A stretch of 30,593 nt of DNA from assembly GCA_050011095.1 (NCBI GenBank), contig JBEKJU010000008.1:1-30593 (forward strand). Reading direction: 5' to 3'. Every line of letters begins with the position of its first letter. The first letter of the stretch is position 1. The notes beneath the pieces are model-generated. The model was not told the origin of the DNA. It saw only the letters and a program-made list of their open reading frames with translations, and searched no databases. The translations under genes and the position numbers were made by a program. Origin of the DNA: JBEKJU01 sp050011095 (GTDB taxonomy: Bacteria; Desulfobacterota; Syntrophorhabdia; Syntrophorhabdales; WCHB1-27). This document shows, one piece after another, positions 23,811 through 30,593 of the stretch.

Positions 23811-25037
23811 TCACTTCTTTTTCAGATAAACGAGATCCGTGGGGACAAAGGTGGACGTTTTGCCGGCCTTTGCCCATGACGCATCGACTCCGAAGACCTC
23901 GACAACCTCAATTTCCCCTTTGTAGCTTCCCTTGGCTCTCCCAAGGGGCAGTTTCGTAGTCTTGTCGATAATCTGCGCCCCGGGGGCGTATACCTCGAGG
24001 ATATCGCCTTTGTCAAGACCCGACAGCCTGCCCGCGTTAATGAAAACCTTGTCGTTTTCAATGGTCGCGATGCGCGCGTGCCAGTCGAGACTGAGGAGGG
24101 TCTTGAGGAGGTCGTCGGCGATGAGCTCTATGGCGAGGTCGATGGCCTTCACTTTTGCCCTGTCGGGGCTCATGTCGCCATTCTCCCTCGACAGGAAGAA
24201 CGGGTTCCGGGCGCTGAGCTGACGGAGGAGCTTCCCTGTTTCCGTGTTGTAGATATCGAGGGATATCTTGGAGAGGGCGAAGGATACCTCCTTGTCGTCC
24301 CTGCCGTCGATCTTGGACGTACTCGTATAGACATCGGAAAGGCTGCCCTTTATGACCGCCTGGATGCCGTAGACCTCGTTTAGGGTCTTCATGGCCTCGG
24401 GCGTTGACAGATCACCGGACAGGTTCAGGGTGTGGGGGTCTACGGGAATGATTGTACCCGAGTCTTCGAGGCGGGCGACGATCCTCTTCGTGGTGAGTTC
24501 GTCGAGATGCTCTTCTTTGTAGTTGCTCATGTCCGCAAAGGGGAGGATGAGAACGCGCCTTTTCATCTTTGGGGACGGATAGGGAAAGGAGACGGGCGGG
24601 ACGGGACCCATGAAGTGGAGAGACTGAAATCCGCCCGGCTGCGCGGGATAGGCTGCAGGCTGGAGGGTGTTCTTCTGTTTCAGGTCATCCTCGAGCTTGG
24701 TCATGCGCTTCTCCAACTCGGCGTGGTCCTTTTTGGCGGCTGCATCGCCGCCGGCCATCCTGTCGGAGATGGAGTCGAAGACACCCGGCGAATACTGGTC
24801 TTTCCGTACCCACTCGTACTCGGGCTCATAAGGGGTAAGCTGGTACCTGCGGTTTCTGGCGTATATGTACTCGACGCCGTCGATGATCCTGACGTCGCCC
24901 GGTTTGGGCTGGTCGGTTTGGGCGACGACCTCGCCCTTTTCCGTCGTGGGCGGTTTCGCCGTCGTCTTCTTACCGAAGGGAAGGAGGCTGCACGAGACAA
25001 GGAGGGCCGCGAGCAGAAGAACCAAAGCCTTATACAT
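23811..25037 (-). CDS. Lipoprotein with CsgG-like and FlgT-C-like domains
   Basis: Predicted lipid-anchored envelope protein of 408 residues. The signal sequence MYKALVLLLAALLVSC ends in a lipobox with C16. Next come a Lys/Pro/Thr-rich linker, a short coiled coil (HAELEKRMTKLEDDLKQK), a Pro-rich stretch, and a domain beginning RRVLILPFADMSNYKEEHLDELTT, like the CsgG or FlgT middle domain. The C-terminal domain (KVFINAGRLSGLDKGDILEVYA, then GEIEVVEVFGVDASWAK) resembles the FlgT C-terminal domain. No flagellar or curli genes are nearby, so the role is open; an outer-membrane or periplasmic assembly factor is the best guess. I chose the ATG at 25037 because the signal peptide starts there and a -10 element lies just upstream, which rules out the in-frame starts at 25058 and 25070. 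Confidence 0.8.
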   Translation of the reverse strand: MYKALVLLLAALLVSCSLLPFGKKTTAKPPTTEKGEVVAQTDQPKPGDVRIIDGVEYIYARNRRYQLTPYEPEYEWVRKDQYSPGVFDSISDRMAGGDAAAKKDHAELEKRMTKLEDDLKQKNTLQPAAYPAQPGGFQSLHFMGPVPPVSFPYPSPKMKRRVLILPFADMSNYKEEHLDELTTKRIVARLEDSGTIIPVDPHTLNLSGDLSTPEAMKTLNEVYGIQAVIKGSLSDVYTSTSKIDGRDDKEVSFALSKISLDIYNTETGKLLRQLSARNPFFLSRENGDMSPDRAKVKAIDLAIELIADDLLKTLLSLDWHARIATIENDKVFINAGRLSGLDKGDILEVYAPGAQIIDKTTKLPLGRAKGSYKGEIEVVEVFGVDASWAKAGKTSTFVPTDLVYLKKK

Positions 25038-25047
25038 AGTAGAAGGT

Positions 25048-25077
25048 ATGTTACACATAAGGAAAAGCAAATGTCAA
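25048..25077 (-). promoter_or_regulatory. Promoter of the lipoprotein gene
   Basis: On the minus strand a perfect TTGACA (25077-25072) is 18 nt from TAACAT (25053-25048, four of six matches). The expected transcript start is about 4 nt before the ATG at 25037, with no room for a Shine-Dalgarno, so the mRNA would be nearly leaderless. Confidence 0.5.
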
Positions 25078-25177
25078 AAACAATTTGTGAGAGCGGGGAA
25101 TCCGTCGGGAGCCCATGGAGGCGGGGGTGGACGAAGGGGTCGACGGGCCGGCGCCTGGAGGCCGAGGCGGGACGATC

Positions 25178-25203
25178 GGCGGGACCCCGCCCGCGTTGTT
25201 TTT
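25178..25203 (+). terminator. Terminator-like hairpin in the divergent intergenic region
   Basis: GGCGG (25178-25182), loop GACC, CCGCC (25187-25191), then CGCGTTGTTTTT. The stem is short but all G-C and the T-run is on the plus strand. No plus-strand gene lies upstream to be terminated, so it may end an unannotated small RNA, stop antisense readthrough before xerC, or be fortuitous. Confidence 0.35.
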
Positions 25204-25212
25204 ATCGGGGGA

Positions 25213-25253
25213 CGGAAAGGGCGGATGTGAAGGGAACCTGCCGGAAAGGGCGG
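25213..25253. repeat. 12-bp direct repeats before the xerC promoter
   Basis: CGGAAAGGGCGG occurs exactly at 25213-25224 and 25242-25253, 29 bp apart, ending 9 bp before the xerC -35 element. The spacing is near three helical turns, as in paired activator or repressor sites. No regulator can be named. The rest of 25078-25262 is GC-rich with no gene I can support. Confidence 0.45.
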
Positions 25254-25262
25254 GGAAAAGAC

Positions 25263-25290
25263 TTGATTATTTGCGAAAACGTAATAGAAT
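25263..25290 (+). promoter_or_regulatory. Promoter of the xerC-hslVU-arg genes
   Basis: TTGATT (25263-25268), a 16-nt spacer, and TAGAAT (25285-25290, five of six matches). The expected transcript start is about 25297, 3 nt before the xerC ATG. No Shine-Dalgarno is present in front of the ATG, so the first cistron would be read from an almost leaderless mRNA. Confidence 0.5.
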
Positions 25291-25299
25291 AATACTCTT

Positions 25300-26184
25300 A
25301 TGGATTTGAAGACCTTACGGGAACATTTGTCTCAATTTTCCCGCTACCTCGTTACGGAAAAGGACGTGTCGCCCAACACGATCCGGGCCTATGAGGGGGA
25401 CCTCAGGGATTTCATGCGTTTTCTCGGGAAGAACGCCTACGGGGAGGTGGACCATCAGGCCATCAGGGCATACATTGCGGAGGTGTACGGGGACCTGAAA
25501 AAGGCGTCCCTTGCGAGGAAGGTGGCGTCTATCAAGGTCTTTTTCAAATTTCTGAAGAAGAAGGGCCACATTCGGGAGAATCCCGCCGCCCTTATCAAGA
25601 ACCCGAGGACGGAGAAGCATCTGCCGAAATTCTACACTGTGGACGAGATGTTCCACTTTCTCGACACACTGCCGGGGGAGACCTGGATCAATGCGAGGAA
25701 CCGGGCGATCTTCGAGCTGATCTATTCTACGGGGATGCGGGCCCAGGAGGCCCTTGATCTCGATGTGGCGGACGTTCACCTCGAGGGGTTGTGGGCGCTT
25801 GTCAAGGGCAAGGGCGGGAAAGAGCGGGTACTCCCCTTCGGAGAAAAGGCGCGGGCCGCCCTTCAGGGGTATCTCGGGGAGGTTAAAGGCAGGCGGGCCG
25901 AATCCGTCCAGGCCCTCTTCGTAAACAGGCAAGGCAGGAGGCTGTCTTACAGGGGCCTTCTGAAGGTGATGAAGAAACACCAACTGAGCGTGGGCCTCTT
26001 CAAGAACCTGGCGCTCCACGGCATCAGACATTCCTTCGCGACCCACATGCTGAATGGAGGCGCGGACCTGCGGAGCATCCAGGAACTGCTCGGTCACTCA
26101 AAACTTTCCACGACCCAGAAATATACCCATATTTCTTTGGACAAGATCATCGAGATATACGATAAAGCCCATCCGAGAAGATAA
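25300..26184 (+). CDS. xerC: Tyrosine recombinase XerC/XerD
   Basis: Site-specific recombinase that resolves chromosome dimers at dif. The 294 residues include an N-terminal SAM-like core-binding domain (NTIRAYEGDLRDFMRFL, KVASIKVFFKFLKK) and the catalytic domain with all active-site residues: R147 (STGMRAQEAL), K174 (GKGGKERVLPF), H240 and R243 (LHGIRHSFATHML), H266 (LLGHSKLSTTQ) and nucleophile Y275. The position before hslV-hslU matches codV-clpQ-clpY of Bacillus, which favours XerC; XerD cannot be excluded by sequence alone. It is next to the origin, whereas dif is expected near the terminus. It may be leaderless. Confidence 0.92.
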   Translation: MDLKTLREHLSQFSRYLVTEKDVSPNTIRAYEGDLRDFMRFLGKNAYGEVDHQAIRAYIAEVYGDLKKASLARKVASIKVFFKFLKKKGHIRENPAALIKNPRTEKHLPKFYTVDEMFHFLDTLPGETWINARNRAIFELIYSTGMRAQEALDLDVADVHLEGLWALVKGKGGKERVLPFGEKARAALQGYLGEVKGRRAESVQALFVNRQGRRLSYRGLLKVMKKHQLSVGLFKNLALHGIRHSFATHMLNGGADLRSIQELLGHSKLSTTQKYTHISLDKIIEIYDKAHPRR

Positions 26185-26185
26185 T

Positions 26186-26710
26186 ATGAAAAGCACGACA
26201 ATCCTATGCGTGAGACACAAAGATAGGGTCGTCCTGGCCGGCGACGGCCAGGTTACCTTTCAGAATACCATCCTCAAGCACACGGCGAAGAAGGTGCGAA
26301 AACTCTACCAGGACAAATGTCTGGCGGGCTTTGCCGGGGCGACGGCCGACGCCTTTACGCTCTTCGAGCGATTCGAGAAGAAGCTCGAGCAGTATAACGG
26401 GAATATTACCAGGGCCTCGGTCGAGCTTGCAAAGGATTGGAGGACGGACCGGATGCTCCGCCGCCTGGAGGCGCTTCTTCTGATTACCGACATAGAGCAC
26501 ACCTTCATCCTCTCGGGGACGGGGGACGTGATCGAGCCGGACGGTGGGGTGGCGGCCATCGGCTCGGGAGGCCCCTACGCCGAGGCGGCCGCGCGGGCCC
26601 TCGTGAAGCATACGGACCTCTCGGCCGTCGATATTGCCAGGGAGGCCATGCAGATCGCGGCCGACATATGCATATACACGAATGACAGGATCGTCATAGA
26701 GGAGCTGTAG
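26186..26710 (+). CDS. hslV: HslV (ClpQ) protease subunit
   Basis: Proteasome-like peptidase that works with the HslU ATPase. The ATG at 26186 gives 174 residues; the frame open from 26054 is a shadow of xerC. The N-terminus MKSTTILCVRHKDRVVLAGDGQVT contains the catalytic Thr at residue 4, implying removal of a three-residue propeptide before the TTI motif. GSGGPYAEAAARAL is a typical later segment. The gene begins 1 bp after xerC with GAGAAG as ribosome binding site, and hslU follows immediately. Confidence 0.96.
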   Translation: MKSTTILCVRHKDRVVLAGDGQVTFQNTILKHTAKKVRKLYQDKCLAGFAGATADAFTLFERFEKKLEQYNGNITRASVELAKDWRTDRMLRRLEALLLITDIEHTFILSGTGDVIEPDGGVAAIGSGGPYAEAAARALVKHTDLSAVDIAREAMQIAADICIYTNDRIVIEEL

Positions 26711-28042
26711 ATGAAAACGATGATACCCCGCGCCATTCTGGAGGAGTTGAACAGGTACATCATCGGCCAGAATAACGCGAAAAGGGCCGTGGCCATCGCA
26801 CTGCGGAACAGGTGGAGGCGGCAGATGGTCCCGGAGGCCCTCCGGGACGAGATAGCGCCGAAGAATATTATCATGATCGGCCCGACGGGGGTGGGCAAGA
26901 CGGAGATCGCGCGGCGTCTCGCCAAGCTGGCGAATGCGCCCTTCCTGAAGATAGAGGCGACGAAATTCACCGAAGTGGGCTACGTGGGGAGGGACGTGGA
27001 ATCGATGATCAGGGACCTCACCGAGCTATCCGTGAGCATGGTGAAGAAGGAGGAGCAGGGGCACGTGATGGAGAAGGCGCGGGACATGGCGGGGGAGCGG
27101 ATCCTCGATTTGCTTGTCTCGCCACGGAAGCCCGCCGCCCACCCGGTGGAGGATCAGTCTTACGACATCACGAGGGAGAAGATGCGGGGCTTCTTCAAGG
27201 ATGGAAAGCTCGACGAGAAATTCGTCGAGATCGAGGTGCCCGAGCGGACCCTGCCCATCATCGAGATCTTCTCGTCCCAGGGCATGGAAGAGATGGACAT
27301 GCAGCTCAGGGATATGTTCGGGAATATTCTCCCCAAGAAGACGAAGAAGAGGAAGGTCAAGGTGGGCGAGGCCTACGAATTCCTGATCCAGGAAGAATCG
27401 AAGAAGTTGATCGACATGGACAGGGTCGTGAACGAGGCGCTCAACAGGGTGGAGCAGGCGGGCATCATATTCCTTGACGAGATCGACAAGATCGCGAGCC
27501 GTGACCAGACCCACGGTCCCGACGTCTCCCGGGAAGGGGTCCAGAGGGATATCCTCCCCATCGTCGAAGGGACGACCATAACCACCAAGTACGGGATGAT
27601 CAGAACGGACCACATTCTCTTTATCGCCGCCGGGGCGTTCCACATGTCGAAGCCCTCCGATCTCATACCGGAGCTGCAGGGGAGGTTCCCCATCAGGGTG
27701 GAGCTGGGCCCGCTGACGAAGGATGACTTTGTCAAGATCCTGACGGAGCCCGATAACGCCCTGGTCAAGCAGTACAGGGCCCTTCTCGCCACGGAAGGCA
27801 TCGAGCTTGAGTTCGAGCCTGACGGCATCGCGGAGATCGCCGACATTGCCCAGCGCATCAATGAGATGACCGAGAACATCGGCGCGAGAAGGCTTTACAC
27901 GGTCATGGAGAAGCTCCTCGATATAGTCTCCTTCGACGCCCCCGAGATGACGGAGAAGGCCGTGGTGATCACGAAGGGGTACGTAAGGGAGAGACTGGCG
28001 GAATTTCTTGAGAGGGAGGACCTGAGCAGGTACATACTCTGA
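26711..28042 (+). CDS. hslU: HslU (ClpY) ATPase subunit
   Basis: AAA+ unfoldase that feeds HslV. It has 443 residues: Walker A GPTGVGKTE at 57-65, the pore loop GYVGRD near 90-95, an intermediate domain (about 105-235), Walker B IIFLDEIDKIA, and the C-terminal EDLSRYIL whose tail docks into HslV. The ATG directly follows the hslV stop with GAGGAG upstream. The stop overlaps argB as TGATG, so argB translation is probably coupled to it. Confidence 0.97.
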   Translation: MKTMIPRAILEELNRYIIGQNNAKRAVAIALRNRWRRQMVPEALRDEIAPKNIIMIGPTGVGKTEIARRLAKLANAPFLKIEATKFTEVGYVGRDVESMIRDLTELSVSMVKKEEQGHVMEKARDMAGERILDLLVSPRKPAAHPVEDQSYDITREKMRGFFKDGKLDEKFVEIEVPERTLPIIEIFSSQGMEEMDMQLRDMFGNILPKKTKKRKVKVGEAYEFLIQEESKKLIDMDRVVNEALNRVEQAGIIFLDEIDKIASRDQTHGPDVSREGVQRDILPIVEGTTITTKYGMIRTDHILFIAAGAFHMSKPSDLIPELQGRFPIRVELGPLTKDDFVKILTEPDNALVKQYRALLATEGIELEFEPDGIAEIADIAQRINEMTENIGARRLYTVMEKLLDIVSFDAPEMTEKAVVITKGYVRERLAEFLEREDLSRYIL

Positions 28043-28875
28043 TGGAGAAGATAGGGGTCTTGCTTGAGGCGCTGCCGTACATAAAGAAGTTTTCTGGATG
28101 CACCTTCGTCGTGAAATACGGCGGGGCGGCGATGGAGGAGGAGCGGCTGAAGAAGGAGTTCGCCAAGGACGTGGTGCTCCTCAAGTATGTCGGCATACAC
28201 CCCGTCATCGTTCACGGGGGCGGTCCCCAGATAGAGCGGATGCTGACGAGGCTGAATATACCGTCGCGGTTTTCAGAGGGGCTCCGGGTGACCGACGAGG
28301 AGACCCTCCGAATCGTCGAGATGGTGCTTTCGGGGTCCATCAACAAGGAGATCGTTCAGGAGATACACAATGCGGGCGGCCAGGCCATCGGCCTTTCCGG
28401 GAAAGACGGGAAGCTCATCCTGGCCGAGAAGGTGGATAGGGATATAGGGTTCGTGGGCAATGTTGTCGAGGTGAACGGGAGGATCGTGAGGGACATCTCC
28501 GATTCGGGCTATATTCCCGTGATCGCGCCCCTTGCCGGGGGTGTCGACGGGATGACGTATAACGTGAACGCCGATACGGCGGCGGGAGGCGTCGCAAAGG
28601 CGCTCATGGCGGAGAAGCTGATACTTCTGACGGATGTCCCCGGTGTTCTTGACGGCGATCTTAGGCCGATCTCGTCACTGAGCACCCAGGAGGCGAGAAG
28701 ACTGGTGAAGAGCGATACGGTGAGGGGGGGCATGATACCCAAGATCACGTGCTGCCTCGAGGCGCTCCACGGTGGGGTGAAGAAGGCCCATATCATCGAC
28801 GGCCGGGTGCCCCACGCGCTGCTCTTGGAGGTGTTCACGGATTCGGGTATCGGTACACAGATAGCGGGGGAATAA
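28042..28875 (+). CDS. argB: Acetylglutamate kinase
   Basis: Phosphorylates N-acetylglutamate, the second step of arginine synthesis. The 277 residues show the amino-acid-kinase pattern: VVKYGGAAM near 23-31, VIVHGGGPQI (about 55-64), the acetylglutamate-binding NVNADTAAGGVAKAL, and the C-terminal GGMIPKITCCLEALHGGVKKAHIIDGR. The Shine-Dalgarno in front of the ATG is weak; the TGATG overlap with hslU suggests reinitiation. argD follows after 4 bp. argC, argJ and argA are not in the window. Confidence 0.96.
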   Translation: MEKIGVLLEALPYIKKFSGCTFVVKYGGAAMEEERLKKEFAKDVVLLKYVGIHPVIVHGGGPQIERMLTRLNIPSRFSEGLRVTDEETLRIVEMVLSGSINKEIVQEIHNAGGQAIGLSGKDGKLILAEKVDRDIGFVGNVVEVNGRIVRDISDSGYIPVIAPLAGGVDGMTYNVNADTAAGGVAKALMAEKLILLTDVPGVLDGDLRPISSLSTQEARRLVKSDTVRGGMIPKITCCLEALHGGVKKAHIIDGRVPHALLLEVFTDSGIGTQIAGE

Positions 28876-28879
28876 TAGC

Positions 28880-30076
28880 ATGCAGCAGGAATGGATCGAC
28901 AAAGGGAACAAGTACCTGGCGAATACGTACAAACGGATCCCCATCGGCATCGCGAGGGGCGAGGGCTGCTGGCTCTGGGATATGACGGGGAGGAGATATC
29001 TCGACTTCCTTTCCGGCATCGCCGTCTGCAACCTCGGCCATGCGAACAAGGCGGTCGTCGACGCCCTGACCGCGCAGGCGCGAAAACTCATCCACATATC
29101 GAACCTCTTCTACACGGAGGCGCAGGCGAGGGCGGCAGGGCTTCTCGTCGAGTATTCGTTCGGCGACAAGGTCTTCTTCTGTAACAGCGGGGCCGAGGCC
29201 AACGAGGCGGCGTTCAAGCTCGCGAGACGGTATTCCTGGAAGAACCACGGCGAGGGGAGAACGGAGATCATCGCCATGGAGAATTCATTCCACGGCAGAA
29301 CCCTCGCGACCCTATCGGCGACGGGCCAGGAGAAGTTCCATGTCGGCTTCCATCCCCTGCTCGAAGGCTTCACGTTCGTGCCGTTCAATGATACGGACGC
29401 CCTGGAGAGGGCCGTGTCCAAAAAGACCTGCGCTGTGATACTCGAGTGCGTCCAGTCGGAAGGCGGGGTATTCGTTGCGGACAAAAAGTACCTGAAATCC
29501 TTGCGGGAAATGACGGCGGCCCGCGACATCCTGCTCATCCTGGACGAGGTCCAGACGGGCATCGGCAGGACGGGAAAACTCTTCTGCTATGAGCACTACG
29601 GCATAGAGCCCGACATCATGTGCCTTGCGAAGGCGCTGGGGAGTGGATTCCCCGTGGGCGCCATCGTGGCGAAGGACCGCGTCATGGACGCCTTCGAGCC
29701 GGGCACCCATGCCTCGACCTTCGGCGGAAATCCCCTTGCCTCGGCGGCGGTCACGGCGACGATCAATACGATCATGGAAGAGGGGATCGTCGCGAAGTGC
29801 GCGGCCATCGGGACATACCTCCGCGAGGGCCTGCTCCGGCTGCAGAGGAAATTCCCCATCATCATTGACGTAAGGGGCCTGGGCCTGCTCCTGGGTATAG
29901 AGTTTTCCATTGACGTGAGCCCCATCGTTCAGGACTTCCTCAACGAGGGTGTCATCCTCTATGCATCGAAGGGCAATGTCGTGAGGCTGCTCCCGCCTCT
30001 CATCATCGGGAAGGAGGAGATCGACATCTTCCTCGAGCTGGCGAACAAGATTTTCGCGAGGCACAGCACGACATGA
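28880..30076 (+). CDS. argD: Acetylornithine aminotransferase
   Basis: PLP enzyme of the class III aminotransferase family making N-acetylornithine from the semialdehyde; paralogues also act in lysine synthesis. The 398-residue protein has NSGAEANEAAFKLAR (102-116) for phosphate binding, LDEVQTGIGRTGK with D222, and the Schiff-base lysine K251 in CLAKALGSGFPVGA. The ATG at 28880 has GGGGGA upstream. Neighbouring argB and argF support the arginine role. The stop overlaps argF as ATGA. Confidence 0.95.
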   Translation: MQQEWIDKGNKYLANTYKRIPIGIARGEGCWLWDMTGRRYLDFLSGIAVCNLGHANKAVVDALTAQARKLIHISNLFYTEAQARAAGLLVEYSFGDKVFFCNSGAEANEAAFKLARRYSWKNHGEGRTEIIAMENSFHGRTLATLSATGQEKFHVGFHPLLEGFTFVPFNDTDALERAVSKKTCAVILECVQSEGGVFVADKKYLKSLREMTAARDILLILDEVQTGIGRTGKLFCYEHYGIEPDIMCLAKALGSGFPVGAIVAKDRVMDAFEPGTHASTFGGNPLASAAVTATINTIMEEGIVAKCAAIGTYLREGLLRLQRKFPIIIDVRGLGLLLGIEFSIDVSPIVQDFLNEGVILYASKGNVVRLLPPLIIGKEEIDIFLELANKIFARHSTT

Positions 30077-30593
30077 AGAGGGACTTCACGAGGCTCCTTG
30101 ACATAACGCGGGAGGAGTGCTCCTCCCTTCTGGACCGGACCGCTTTCATGAAAGAGATACGTCAGGCCCGGGGAACATACCAGCCGCTTCTGGACCGGAC
30201 GCTGGCGATGATCTTTGAGAAGGCGTCGACGAGAACGAGGATATCCTTTGAGGTCGGGATGAAGGAACTGGGCGGCTATGCCCTTTTCCTCAGCCCGGCG
30301 GATACGCAAATCGGCAGGGGAGAGCCTGTCCGTGATACGGCGCGGGTGCTCGCCCGGTACGTGGATGCGATCATGATCCGCACGTTCGCCCAGGGCATTG
30401 TCGAGGAACTCGCCGGGTGGGCCCAGGTCCCGGTCATAAACGGTCTGTCCGATCTCTACCACCCCTGCCAGGTGCTCTCCGATCTCTTCACCGTTCGGGA
30501 GGTGAAGGGAAGACTGCACGACCTGAAGATAGCCTGGGTGGGCGACGGGAACAACATGGCGAATTCCTGGGTGGAGGCGTCCCTTCTTCTCGG
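30073..30593 (+). CDS. argF: Ornithine carbamoyltransferase, N-terminal part (cut by window edge)
   Basis: Forms citrulline from ornithine and carbamoyl phosphate. The 173 visible codons, of about 305 expected, include the carbamoyl-phosphate motif FEKASTRTRISFEVGM (49-64), MIRTF, and DLYHPCQVLSD with HPCQ, which are diagnostic of OTCase rather than aspartate carbamoyltransferase. The frame runs to the window end, so the ornithine-binding domain is missing. The ATG overlaps the argD stop. Confidence 0.95.
   Translation, partial: MKRDFTRLLDITREECSSLLDRTAFMKEIRQARGTYQPLLDRTLAMIFEKASTRTRISFEVGMKELGGYALFLSPADTQIGRGEPVRDTARVLARYVDAIMIRTFAQGIVEELAGWAQVPVINGLSDLYHPCQVLSDLFTVREVKGRLHDLKIAWVGDGNNMANSWVEASLLL

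Noticed and set aside
23144..23959. A 271-codon plus-strand frame across the dnaA upstream region
   Set aside because: It overlaps the 5' end of dnaA and the 3' end of the lipoprotein gene in antisense and shows no protein features.
25078..25262. tRNA, riboswitch or CRISPR-like structure in the intergenic region
   Set aside because: No cloverleaf, T-loop motif or regularly spaced repeats were seen; only two 12-bp repeats and one hairpin.
25115..25309. Short plus-strand open frames in the divergent intergenic region
   Set aside because: They are low-complexity Gly/Arg translations, overlap the xerC promoter and lack ribosome binding sites.
26054..26185. Longer hslV starting inside xerC
   Set aside because: The extra 44 residues are an out-of-frame reading of the conserved xerC C-terminus, and the catalytic Thr must be near the N-terminus.

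Overview
The window is a dense, GC-rich chromosomal segment around a bacterial replication origin. It holds 31 protein genes, two of them cut by the window ends, and no RNA genes, insertion sequences, prophage or CRISPR. Gene content and the joined blocks rho-rpmE-prfA-prmC-murA-his and pgpA-pncC-thpR-recA-alaS suggest a Gram-negative anaerobe-type lineage such as Desulfobacterota (former Deltaproteobacteria). A proteobacterial-length GyrB and a lipobox protein agree with this. The assignment is an inference from gene order and protein style, not a database result.

Left arm (about 25.0 kb down to 1, all minus strand). A FlgT/CsgG-like lipoprotein gene is followed by dnaA, a 119-bp gap with origin-like sequence, and then a nearly gapless run: dnaN, gyrB, coaE, rho, rpmE, prfA, prmC, murA, hisD, hisG, hisB, hisH, an uncharacterised secreted CxxC protein, hisA, hisF, hisI, pgpA, pncC, thpR, recA, alaS. 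From dnaN to alaS no gap exceeds 17 bp, and many junctions are ATGA, GTGA or TGATG overlaps. After 84- and 63-bp gaps come nadE and a truncated DUF2156-family gene. The run mixes replication, CoA synthesis, transcription and translation termination, peptidoglycan synthesis, most of histidine biosynthesis, phospholipid synthesis, recombination and alanyl-tRNA synthesis.

Origin region. On the minus strand, the dnaA-dnaN gap carries a DnaA-box-like TTTTCCACA, a 12-nt spacer and a run matching five DnaA-trios, directly before the dnaN ribosome binding site. This layout matches the basal unwinding system described for Bacillus subtilis. A second cluster of three box-like 9-mers, with starts 11 bp apart, lies just upstream of dnaA.

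Right arm (25.3 kb to the end, plus strand). After a 262-bp divergent intergenic region come xerC, hslV and hslU (the codV-clpQ-clpY order known from Bacillus), then argB, argD and a truncated argF, again tightly packed. The strand switch next to dnaA fits bidirectional replication from here, with nearly all genes co-directional with the forks.

Most genes are ordinary core genes. The items most worth a second look are the origin architecture, the secreted protein inside the his cluster, the lipoprotein beside dnaA, the NLPY motif in PrmC, and promoters that appear to give almost leaderless mRNAs.
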